A stretch of DNA of 64,000 nt, from the NCBI RefSeq assembly GCF_021134715.1, contig NC_060023.1, positions 806,001 to 870,000 on the forward strand, written 5' to 3'. Source of the DNA: Daphnia pulex. Taxonomy: Eukaryota; Arthropoda; Branchiopoda; Diplostraca; Daphniidae. The notes beneath the pieces are model-generated. The model saw only the letters and a list, made by a program, of their open reading frames with translations, did no database searches and was not told the DNA's origin. Shown here one piece after another: positions 11,561 to 21,684 of this stretch. Positions within the stretch are counted from its first letter, which is position 1. Each line of letters starts with the position of its first letter. The translations under genes were made by a program, and so were the position numbers.

Positions 11561-13834
11561 TTACATGAAAGTAGGATACCGCCACTGTGTGGATTTAGCT
11601 TTAGGCCTACCCCAGATACAGACGGAAGGATCGATCCACATCATCAGGATCACTATTGAAAAGAGAATCGATTTCATTTTTTTCTTTCCAAATTGCGTAG
11701 GCTGTGCTGATGTAGGCTATAATCCGCACTGGAGAAACTTTTGTTTCGATTCAAATCTAATTTGTTTTATACCGCCACTGCTGTTAATAAGTTCTTGTCT
11801 CACTGGAGATGGTTGGCTGAGTGACTAGTCAGGACTCCATTGGAGCGTTTATATACTCGACTGTTGCTCGGTAACACGTAATGAATGATTTTTTGTTTTG
11901 ACGACAGCAGTGCTGTTGAACAATAACAACACATTGCCCAAGGGGGAAAATGTTAACTTACTTGTCCGCTTAATAGGCCTATCATATCGACGGAAACTGT
12001 CCTCTCTACTGGTGTGTACCCCATGGAAGTGTCTATCGTGCATTGTACGGGCTGGTATATAGGAAACGAGCGACGCCAATAACCGCTAATTTATTGCGTT
12101 GAACCAATTCTCAACATTTCACCCGAACGATGTCGGAGAAGATGGAAGAGAATACTCATTGGACTCGTTTAGTATACTATATTATACCTTCTGTTGAAAA
12201 ATGAATATGTATAACAATCTCTCCCAGTGTCAGCAGCAGCTGTCGCTCAAATCCTGCGCAACATAGCAGCAGCGCAATATACGGCGGAACCTTTTCTAGG
12301 CTGAGCTTGTGCTTAGCCTACAGTTGCTGTTGTGGATAAGCCACGAATTCAGGTAAATCCCGGCTAATTATTCAACAAGAAAGAAACAAAAAAAGAAACG
12401 GACATAGAAAATGTTTTAATGGCGTCCTTTGCGGTGATAACAATACAAGGGAAAGCGGGAAAATCATGTAGTCTATACTACCACAGCACGAACCTGGTTT
12501 TAAATTTTTAATTGCTCGTTACAGTATTGTCTGTAGCCCCCAACAGTCTCCGTTATCAATAAAATGTTTATCTTCACTCCGATTTTGTAGTGTGAAACAA
12601 ATTGATTTAGCTCAGTTGCCAATTCGTTGCGGAATTGATTCAAAAGCAACGGGATAGCGCCAAACAGATATTATTTCAACACCGTTTCTTCCATCCGATT
12701 CCTACTCAGAGTTATAAAACATCTGGCCAACGAGCCACAGAGAATATTGCGCTGGACCATGTATTATAGGTAAGATTCACTACGAATTTTGAACGCTTCC
12801 AGAAAGCGCGGGAATTTTGAATGCCAAACCATATCTATACAGAAATTGAAATTTGGATTTTCTAATTCATCAATTCGTTTTCATACACTAGAACTCAACA
12901 CAAAAATTTGAAACCAGGTTATCTTTTCAGTCTTGTTATCTACTAATGTAGCGCATCAGACGTATTCAACGACCTATTGCTCAACAGGTGGTTGGAAATC
13001 GCGGATATTGCTGTACACAACAGGCCGTCCGAATGTTTCTAGCTCACTAGTTTGTTTGGCAACACGCGGAAAGAGAAACTAGTATCCCAAATTCTAGCTA
13101 GGTTTTTTTTTTAAATTTTTATAGCAGCAACATGTCAGATCGAGAGTATACCACCGACGAATAATAAAGCGCGGGAGAATAATACCGCGGCAGATGTGGG
13201 AAAAAACATTTTGACGTTTATTTAACTCTTTCAGATTATTATTTGTGCTGTCTTAATTACGCGCGCTTTAAGTTTCCATTCTTTTCCTTCTTCCGCATTG
13301 GAAAAATGTGTGCGCGATGCGCCCGTGCGTATGTAATACTAATATGCAAAAGTAGAGCAACTTATTTCGCCCAGCTATTCACTGAATACAAATTTATATT
13401 CTCCGTAGCAACAGCGCTCAAATTATCTCATTAAATTAACGGCTCTAATCTTCCTCGGGAAAAACCAGTTTTTTTCGTGACGTCATATCGGTCGAAATGC
13501 CAGCACGTGCAATTCTCATGGTAAGCCCAAGTCATAGTCTAATTGAATGTCTAAGTTACTCTGATTACATATACGCATGGCTAGCGATTTAATCTATGCA
13601 ATCAAATTTCCCGCTTCAAAATAAAACAGCCGATGGAGAACTATTTTAAACTAACCTCATATGTGGCTGGTAAGTTGTACTATGTAATCGTTCTGTTAAA
13701 TTCAAATTCAATATTAACACAGAAGTTATATATCAATAATCTTTATCAATCAATCATTTAATTTTAATTAAAAGTGTTAATTTCAATAAAAATGACAAAT
13801 TACAAAATTAGCCAATTGATAAGATGTCGATGAT
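11561..13834. other. Intergenic, no gene recognised
   Basis: Short frames only. A 24-codon frame starts at about 12131 and a possible ATG plus donor pair sits at about 13496-13520, but neither links to a further exon with homology I know. Confidence 0.45.
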
Positions 13835-14863
13835 TTATTCAATGTTGACGTTAATTTCCAATGCAAGACAGAGGCCAAGTAGGACATTCTGGAAGGCTCT
13901 TCTCCCGATGTACCCGCAGACGTAAGGCGAGGGGGCCTGGATGCGGGAGGCCCACGAGCCTCCCGAGCCTGGGGCGCTCTTTAAACGGCAAGTCCCGCCG
14001 AGCAGATTGGCGACGTAGGTGAAATGGCTGCAGCGTCGGTCTCCGGCGCAAAGAGAAGCGCAAGCGAAGGCGTTGGGGATGCACGTCAGCGTGTACATGT
14101 CGTGATTGCAAAAGTCGCAATTGGTGCTGTAGGTGACGGACGGGATATTCCTATTGGGGACGGCCAAATTGAAAACGCAATTGCCGATTTGATCAGCTCG
14201 GATTTCCGCGGTGCTGTTAACACTGACGCCATCGTCGCTTTGAATAACAGATGGCGTAATAATTATTTCGTCCAGAGTTGCTGTTGATTTGACATCCGCA
14301 ATTAATGGGAGAATCGGTTCATCAGTCGTCGGGACGCTTTCGGTGATGACGTCATTGGCTTTGATGGGGTCCACTGGTGAGGCCAATTGGGCGTCGACAG
14401 CGTCTGTTTGGATGCTCTCCGTTACGGCGTCGTCGTCCGATGTCGGTGTGAAAATGACGTCATCAGGTGTTGAGACGCTTACTTCGCCTGCGGGTTCAAA
14501 AACTTTTGGTGCCGGGGCGTCTTCACTCCGCTTGACGTTTGACGTCATAATCATCACCTAAAATGTGAAAAACTGATGGCGTTTGGGTTTTCACAGTCTC
14601 ATTTTCCCGCGCTTGGATGAACACACGAGAAATAATAAATGAACAATTAAGACGCGTTACGTTAGGTGGCCAGACGCTCCCAACTTGGTGGTCGGCAGGC
14701 CGGGGATCCGGTTTGGCGTCGATGCAAATCAAGATAACGGCCGTCACTGTCAAAAGCCTCGCGACGGAAGAGCAACACTTCTGGGCATTTATATAACAGG
14801 AATAAGATAAGATTTTACAATCAAATGAATAAATAAAATGTCATAGCCCCCTACCTTTTCCAT
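13835..14863 (-). CDS. Secreted PAN/apple-like protein with acidic linker
   Basis: Three exons on the minus strand. A 9-nt first exon (14863-14855, Met-Glu-Lys) joins in phase 0 to 14780-14661 (or 14780-14685; both donors are in phase 0) and then to 14557-13835. The join restores an ideal signal peptide, MEKKCCSSVARLLTVTAVIL + ICIDA. A Thr/Asp/Val-rich linker of about 130 residues follows, then a Cys-rich domain whose core, CASLCAGDRRCSHFTYV followed by GTCRLKS, matches the PAN/apple fold. Length is 283 or 275 residues. PAN domains bind proteins or sugars outside the cell; no partner can be named here. There are no transmembrane segments after the signal peptide. The choice of exon-2 donor (GTAACG against GTTGGG) is uncertain. 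Confidence 0.75.
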
Positions 14864-15717
14864 TTAATTTGATGGACTGAAGGGAAAGGAGGTGGATGGT
14901 GGCAGAATGGCAGCAAATGAATGCCCAGTTAGCCTTTGCCCCACTTCTTATTTATGGAGAGATTGAATTGACTCAATTACACAATAATCCCATGAAATAA
15001 AATCTCCTCCTATACCGTCCTATACCTGTTCTGAATTTAGATTCAAAGGTGTTTCGGCAATATACCATCAACAGAGGAATTTCTGGCTGGATTACGGCAC
15101 ATCGAGATATGCAATTTGCTCTTATTTGCGGTTGCTTATATATTTTGGTATGTCCTTGCCAAATTAAAATACGCTTGCAATCGCTATAGAAATTTCAAAC
15201 TTTTAACCTTCAGTCTGTTGATGTCTGTATCAAATATAGATTGGGTAATTTTACTAAGCTTAATATAGTTTTGCGTCTATTTAGTCACTCGAATAATTTG
15301 GATGAATGCCTGGATGCTGGAGGTCAATATGCCAAGGCAGTTTTATCGATCCGCGGTTTTGTCGCCGCTGTTTTTGCGCAATCGCGCGTAATCGGTGCAC
15401 GATAGATTTTTAAAATTCAATAAATAAAAATAATCCTAATTAAATACATCCGACTATGATGTCAAACGACTGGCAATAAAATAATAATCGACTATTATTT
15501 TTGGTCATTCATTACGGTTCACATCTAAGTGGGTGCTTGACTGCTTGTTTGTTTTCAATCAATAGTGCAATAGTGCCCCATTGATTAATAGCAACCATTG
15601 ACTTATTCGATTTTCACGACAGGAAGCGCTCGAAGTAGGCCTAATAAATTGGATTATTTTTTAGAGTTGTTAGCTTCTTGTGTTGGAACATGTTTAGGAA
15701 TGGATAGAAAAAATCGT
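14864..15717. other. Intergenic, promoter flank and unassigned sequence
   Basis: Contains the upstream flank of the PAN-like gene (a weak CATAAATA on the minus strand near 14950) and then sequence with no supported gene up to the tRNA-Cys. Confidence 0.4.
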
Positions 15718-15789
15718 GGGGGTATAGCTCAGTGGTAGAGCATTCGACTGCAGATCGAGAGGTCCCTAGTTCAAACCTGGGTGCCCCCT
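15718..15789 (+). tRNA. tRNA-Cys (GCA)
   Basis: A 72-nt intronless cloverleaf starting GGGGGTATAGCTCAGTGG. Acceptor arm GGGGGTA pairs with TGCCCCC, the anticodon loop is CTGCAGA (GCA) and the T loop is TTCAAAC. The T stem CCTAG/CTGGG keeps five pairs with one T-G wobble. Confidence 0.95.
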
Positions 15790-16243
15790 ACGAGAAACCG
15801 ATTAACGTTTAACTTTTTATTACATCAATTAATGAACTAAATTATGTTCGTCTAATCAGCAGGATATAGGCCTACAATTTAAGTTATGGTGTCGCAATTG
15901 AACGAGTTTTGTCTCAAGAACTGTTATCCTCCGTATTATAGGTACTTTGAATGTACATTGAAAACAACATCTATAAAAGGAATTCTCATTAATAGCGGTA
16001 AAAACTATTATTGTTTTCATAAGTTTGTCCTTGATGGAGTACCCAGTAACTCCGGCATGTCTTGTGGGGGTTTTCCCACCGCAAAACCATATAGAAAAGC
16101 GGTCGACAAGCGGAGTTAAGCACCTTAAAGTTATAGCCATAAAACTGCCCCCTCCCTTTTTTTGTTTTGTTTCCACATGTTCAAATATACAAAAACAACA
16201 AACAAGATGCCGAGGGTTTTCCTCGATCAATAACATTCATAAG

Positions 16244-16260
16244 CCCCCCCCCCCCCCCCC
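16244..16260. repeat. Poly-C tract (17 C)
   Basis: Uninterrupted C run about 90 bp upstream of the TATA box of the His-rich peptide gene. Shorter poly-G runs occur at about 34879-34889 and 45065-45074. Confidence 0.9.
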
Positions 16261-16350
16261 GCAAAGCAGTTATGTAGTAGAATACGCAAGGATATTCCTA
16301 TTTCTGTCAAGCTTATTCAAACCCGCCCAGATTGCCTTGAGTTTCAAAAG

Positions 16351-16357
16351 TATAAAA
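16351..16357 (+). promoter_or_regulatory. TATA box of the His-rich peptide gene
   Basis: TATAAAA, 75 bp upstream of the start codon at 16426; the only strong TATA in the flank. Confidence 0.65.
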
Positions 16358-16425
16358 GTGTTGAAAGGACTTAATTCTTTCGACAATCTTATCAACCGAA
16401 TAAACGCTAACAATTAAACAACGAA

Positions 16426-16841
16426 ATGAGCCGTTCTGTTATTATGGTAAGTCTGCTGAATCCTTAGTTGTATTATCTATCTTAATTCTGTGATGAAACC
16501 GATCATAATTATTCACAGGTGAGTTTGTGTCTCCTGTTGGGCATTTTGGCCATCATGCTGGCCAGCGTTGAGGCCGCACCCCGTGAAAAACGACAGATTC
16601 TCGGTGCTATCCTGGACGGCCTTCTGGGTATGTTAGGATCGAGCTGATTTTGCTTTGTTGTCTCATTCTAACCTTTTTTCAATTTTCCACTGTGACAGAT
16701 AACGATGGGTACCATCACCGCAGGCGCCATCACCACGAGCACCATCACCACGACGACTATTATGACGATGGTTACGGAGGACACGGAAGGAATTACGGCG
16801 GCCGACACCACCACCATCATCACTCTCATGAAGTGTATTAG
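16426..16841 (+). CDS. His-rich secreted prepropeptide (antimicrobial- or metal-binding-like)
   Basis: Three exons, 16426-16446, 16519-16627 and 16699-16841, join in phases 0 and 1 and give 90 residues. Residues 1-26 form a signal peptide (MSRSVIM joined to VSLCLLLGILAIMLASVEA). A short APREKR segment ends in a dibasic site. The predicted mature peptide starts QILGAILDGLLG, which would form an amphipathic or hydrophobic helix, and continues into a tail with 17 His among about 47 residues, grouped as HH, HHH, HHHH and HHHHHH with Asp/Tyr/Gly between. This layout resembles host-defence or metal-binding prepropeptides such as His-rich antimicrobial peptides, but I know no direct homologue. The gene lies between two tRNA-Cys genes. 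The His clusters depend on simple CAC/CAT repeats, so length may vary between alleles. Confidence 0.8.
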
Positions 16842-17085
16842 AATAATTATAAAGTTCACAATTCCTGCTTTGATCACATATAGTCGTTAAACCTGCAGCA
16901 AGTGTAGAGCAGTTGATTGATCACCTGTTGATTTCAGTTGCGACCAACTCGATTCTCACATTGAAACTATGCGAATATGTGCGCTCAAAAAATAAACAAA
17001 AAATGTTAATGTTTTCTTATTGGTTGGCTGCTTAAACTATTGATAAAACTGAAATTCTAAATCAACTTTTTAGTTAAAAAAATAC

Positions 17086-17157
17086 GGGGGTATAGCTCAG
17101 TGGTAGAGCATTCGACTGCAGATCGAAATGTCCCCAGTTCAAACCTGGGTGCCCCCT
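17086..17157 (+). tRNA. tRNA-Cys (GCA)
   Basis: 72 nt, anticodon GCA, perfect T stem CCCAG/CTGGG. Variable-arm side reads GAAATG where the other copies have GAGAGG, so one anticodon-stem/variable base is altered. It may still fold. Confidence 0.9.
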
Positions 17158-17395
17158 ATGAATTAACTCATTCAAGTGGATACAAGACTGCTTAATAATG
17201 ACGTAAGATTTAAGCGCAAGAAAAAAGTGCAATATGGTAGCAAGTTTTTAAACTAATATTTCAATTTTAATTCAATTTTAATTCATTGTAGCTATGAGCG
17301 ATGGGCGAAATGTCACCATCGAGAAATCGTTCACGATCGTTCTTATAATCTCATTATCTCAGTATTTGATAAGAAACTCCCGCGTTGATTCACAC

Positions 17396-17467
17396 GGGAG
17401 TATAGCTCAGTGGTAGAGCATTCGACTGCAGATCGAGAGGTCCCTAGTTCAAACCTGGGTGCTCCCT
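17396..17467 (+). tRNA. tRNA-Cys (GCA) with compensated acceptor stem
   Basis: 72 nt, anticodon GCA. The acceptor arm is GGGAGTA pairing with TGCTCCC: compared with the other three copies, position 4 is A instead of G and its partner is T instead of C. The paired change keeps the stem, which argues that the gene is functional. Confidence 0.93.
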
Positions 17468-17825
17468 AATGATTTCATATTTTACTCGATAATCCTAATA
17501 GTTTATTTTATGAAGTTATCTATGTGCTTTGTCTTGTTTGATGAAATCATATGACGTCGGCTCATCTTAACATATTTGCGCGATGGTATAGCGTTAGTTA
17601 TGTTGCTGAACGGACATGTTATTTGAATCTGATTATCAAAACAGCGAATTAAAAAATCCATACATAAATAAGACTGGCTTGGTTCGGATACGTGGTTATA
17701 GGACTAAAAGATGTGTCAAGGGATGTTGTTTCACCAGAGCATCCCGCCGCGGGTGGCGCTAGCATAAAAAATCACGTTTTTCTTTAATTACAATTAAATG
17801 CGAAAATCAATCAAATCAAAATGTT

Positions 17826-17897
17826 TTCCCATACCGGGAATCGAACCCGAGCCTCTTGGGTGAAAGCCAAGTATCCTAGCCACTAGACCATATGGGA
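17826..17897 (-). tRNA. tRNA-Glu (TTC)
   Basis: 72-nt minus-strand cloverleaf. Acceptor TCCCATA pairs with TATGGGA, the anticodon loop is CTTTCAC (TTC) and the T arm is CTCGGGTTCGATTCCCGGT. Eight bp separate it from the tRNA-Phe on the same strand. Confidence 0.95.
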
Positions 17898-17905
17898 TAA
17901 ACTCT

Positions 17906-17978
17906 TGCCGAAACCCGGGATCGAACCAGGGACCTTTAGATCTTCAGTCTAACGCTCTCCCAACTGAGCTATTTCGGC
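17906..17978 (-). tRNA. tRNA-Phe (GAA)
   Basis: 73-nt minus-strand cloverleaf. Acceptor GCCGAAA pairs with TTTCGGC, D arm TAGCTCAGTTGGGAGAGC, anticodon loop ACTGAAGAT (GAA) and T loop TTCGATC. The pair with tRNA-Glu forms a small cluster. Confidence 0.95.
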
Positions 17979-18237
17979 TTATAATATCATCATTATTTTG
18001 GAATACAAATCGCCTTTAAAAAGAAAAAAGAACAAAACGAAAATATCGCATCGGGGGATCGTCAAAATGTCAGCAAAACAAAAGCAAAATTGTTTTAACT
18101 ATCTTATAGACCTATTTCGACTTGCTTGGTGTGCGCCAGAGCCAAAAGTCGTGCGGCTAGTCGACTAGTGCGCACCGTGGCGGGGGATAGCCGAAACATG
18201 CTGCAGACTTGGCTAGATTGCGTGCATTCCCCTCGAA

Positions 18238-18394
18238 GTTGTTTGCTTGTTTAGCTGTCATTTACTGTACAGTTTGCCACGAATTTACGAATTCTTGTAT
18301 AAAAACAAATGCAACACTTGCCATTACATTTCAAAACTTTTCTATGTTGTTAGGGAAAACTGCAGTGAAATGACAGCTAAACAACGGTTGACGA
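18238..18394. repeat. Imperfect inverted repeat, 40-bp arms
   Basis: The left arm (18238-18279) contains gttgtttgcttgtttagctg followed by tcattt. The right arm (18355-18394) read on the minus strand gives ccgttgtttagctgtcattt. Arms are about three-quarters identical with a spacer of about 75 bp that contains tataaaaac. The right arm overlaps the end of the CUB-like gene fragment on the minus strand. Confidence 0.6.
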
Positions 18395-18556
18395 CCGAGC
18401 AAGATATTTGAATCTGTTGATTGGGAGACGCTATGATGGAGAAGCTGTAAGATCTAGACGGTTCGCCTTTCACCAATCCAACAAAAGGCTGGATAGTTCC
18501 ATTTGCCGCTGTTGTCTCTCCGCAACGTCCGCATTGTTTGCATTGGACGTTGCGGA
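18361..18556 (-). pseudogene. Single CUB-like domain fragment (relic)
   Basis: The minus strand reads CGETTAANGTIQPF, then YSFSIIASPNQQIQISCSV. This matches the first half of each domain in the gene at 19326-21684 (for example CRESETSAANGSIQ and FINLPPNGQVQMSC). It has no start exon, no acceptor before the first Cys pair and no second half-domain, and points away from the intact gene. It is best read as an inverted, broken duplicate. Confidence 0.65.
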
Positions 18557-19325
18557 GTGCATTCACTTCGACCAATCGAAATCATTTTTTTCTTTTTCCT
18601 ATGCGCAAACGAGCCAAATAAAAATCTGCTGTTCACGGCACCCCTTCACACAGCAACGCTCCGCTAGGGTGTCGGCTTGACCCACACCTTTAGATACTAA
18701 TAAGGTCTATACTCTATAGTCGATAGTAATTTAGTATCTTTTCCATTCCTCTATTTCATGGAATTACGGGCTCTACTTTATTTAAATTTTTTTTTTCTTT
18801 ATTTAGAGCTTATAAGCTCTAAATATTTCTAGCGCAGATAAAAGGAACAGTCAATCTGTCAATTTTCGTGGCGGCCATTTTGACCTCGATAAACGAAAAA
18901 TGGCAACGCACATGTAGAATACAAACATTTGCCATCGTGGATTTCTTCTCGTGGATTGGATGTGTGTGTTTCATATTAAAATTTTCTTTTATAGTGCTCG
19001 TGCACGCATTAGAACTTAGAAGCCCCACAAAAGCATTCTACTGTAAATTAGTGCACACCTGCACAGCACTACAGCCAGACCCCAGACGCCCAGACCTGTC
19101 AACCTACGTCAATCCGAGCTCTGCATCTGTTTCGAAACTACAGCTCCACCCAGCTCCTTTGAAAACTACAACATAGCAACAAAACTGGCGTGAAAATGCA
19201 GTTATTTTTCTCTACCCAATTCAAGCTTTCATTTATAGTGCAATATGTGAATGTAGCTGAATACCTTGGTGTTTCGCTGACACCAATTCAGAGCATTACT
19301 TGCCACCGTTTGACAAGGTTGCAAA

Positions 19326-21684
19326 ATGAAGTTGTCCCTGATTTTCTCCTTCATCTATTGCTTGGCAGTCATTTCCGTGGTAAGAATTTGTTTCACAGAG
19401 TGAATGTATACGACTATGTTATATAATTCTTACTTGTAAATGCTAATGTTTAAATAATGTAAAGTTTAACCTAAATCTTGTGTTTACCTGTGTAGGAAGC
19501 CCAGACAAAAACGACTCTCAAGTCAACAACGGCTAAGGGAACTGTTACGTCTACAAAGCCCAAAGTGACAACTTTGAAAACAACAGTAAAGGCCACAACA
19601 CCAAAGACCACAACTCGTAAGGTAACAACACTAAAGGCAACAACATTAAAAACGACAACTCGTAAGGCAAGTAGTTCAACAACGACCTTAAAGCAAACAA
19701 CCCGCAAGACAAACGGTACGACCGCGACAACCAGAAAGCCTGTTATTACCACAACAACTGCCTCGGCTGTTAAATCCTATAAAGTTTGTCGTGACACGAC
19801 TTCAACAGCTACTAGTGGATCCATTCAACCCTTAGACGGGCTAACACCGGTGGCAACCGGACCGCCGAAGATCTGCACTTTCACCATCACCGCACCTACA
19901 GACCAGCATGTTCAGATGTCTTGCTCGCTCGCCAATCTCACTGTTATAACTAATGTTTCCAATGACACGTACTTTTACATACTTTCAAGTTCATTGATCG
20001 TAAGAAATCTAACATTTAGAAACGTGTGCGACATGTCGATTAACGTCCGCTTGGTTTATTTTTTAGTTGGAAGGAATTCTCGACATTTATCATGATAACG
20101 TAATCGTACCAAACAGGGTTTATACTTCGTACAACAATACCATGACTGTAACTTATCGAGTGCTCAACGCAGCAGACACATTCGATTGCAAATGGACAAC
20201 AATTCAGGCGTCCACGACCGATTTCAAATGTGATTTACTATTTTTATCCATTTACAGTTCACAATAATGGCCGAAATAATTGTTTTTTAAATTTTTCATC
20301 AGGGTGTCGAGAGAGTGAGACGTCTGCAGCCAATGGATCCATTCAAACTCTGCGTGAATCATTAAATGAAACAATAAGAGATATGGATGTTAGACTATGT
20401 CCTTTCTTCATAAATTTACCACCCAATGGCCAAGTCCAGATGTCTTGCCCGTTCAATGATTCCTCTATGAACTTTTTTCTACTCACAGTAAGAAATAATC
20501 CTATTTAATTACGTTTCTGTAATGATCACTACAAGCACCTTTTACTTTTTCTTAAATGTTTGACTCGTTTTTATAGTTCAGAACCGTCAGTGATTTGTTT
20601 TCCTTTCGCACTAAATTCAACAAGCCAACAACAGATCTAAATCGAGTAGATCTAGTATCGAGGCATCAAGTTACCAATACAGATACTCCAATGACTTGTA
20701 ACTGGACCACGGCAGCATCCACGACGGCGACTAAAGATTTCAACTGTAATTCGTATTATACCTATTTAGAATCCAAAGTAATTCACGGTACCTTTTTTTT
20801 AAAAAACATTCAGATTGCGTTAACGTACAATCAACGACCACAAACGGAACCATTACATCAATAGCTAATACGACTGATACAAACATCACTTGTTTGTTCT
20901 CCGTTTTCGCTTCCCTTGGTCAGCGCATCCAGATATCTTGCAGAAATCTCAACTTATTAAGTGATAACAGTTTACTGATAGTAGGTGTAAAGTTAAATTT
21001 GCCAATTACAGATTAGCAATATACTCCCACATTTGTAGCTATCCGAAAACGGCGAAATAGTTGGACAGCCATCCTTGAACAATGTTTACACGTCGATAAG
21101 CAATCGAATGGATGTTATATCTACTTTAAGCAAAGGTGATTCGTTTCAATGTAACTGGACGACGGTAACAATCCCACCAACGACGGATTTCAAACGTAAT
21201 TTTACAGTTGCAACATAAAAGAAACGTTTTGTCTGTTTATAATTATTAAAACGTGTTTTTTTTTCTTCTATGTAAATAGTATGCCGAGATGGAAAGGCAA
21301 CAGTAGCCCCTGGAACAATTACACTTTTTAGTAATACAACAGTTGGAGGATACCCTAGTATCTGTCGCTTTACCATCATCGCGCCCTTCAACAAACGAGT
21401 TAAATTTTCTTGCCCGGTCATCACCGTTCTTCAGATTTTAGTGAGTGAATCTTAAATGTCTAATCAGATTACTTTTCTCCTGTCCTTATTTTGAAATATC
21501 AATGTGTAAATTTTGTTCTTCATTATAGTTGTTTGAATACGACGATACGACGACCTTCGCCTCGCTTATCGCTACCCCAGCTGTCGTCAACAAGGTTTAC
21601 ACATCAACCGGAAATGAAATGAACCTGTTATGGCAAAAAGATAATGGCTCATTTGCGTTGAATTGCACTTGGGCGTTCGTGTAA
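19326..21684 (+). CDS. Secreted mucin-like protein with four CUB-like domains
   Basis: Nine exons: 19326-19379, 19496-19999, 20067-20229, 20303-20487, 20577-20745, 20814-20980, 21039-21195, 21280-21440 and 21529-21684, giving 571 residues. A signal peptide (MKLSLIFSFIYCLAVISVEA) precedes a Lys/Thr-rich mucin-like stretch (about residues 22-112, TTLKTTTRK units). Four repeats follow, each starting at a Cys near residues 116, 242, 360 and 468. Each is coded by two exons: the first half has G-S/T-I and 'APxxQxVQMSC', the second ends CxWTT. Inner introns are phase 0 and between-domain introns phase 1, so domains could duplicate as exon pairs. The Cys and GTI pattern suggests a divergent CUB fold; binding partner unknown. 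The stop codon overlaps a perfect GTAAGT donor, so a further 3' exon is possible, but none was found. Confidence 0.8.

Noticed and set aside
14024-14561. Plus-strand frames opposite the PAN-like gene
   Set aside because: Shadows; the minus strand gives the Cys-rich domain and signal peptide.
16668-16890. Frames rich in Val/Ile or Thr overlapping the His-rich exon
   Set aside because: Out-of-frame readings of the CAC/CAT repeats.
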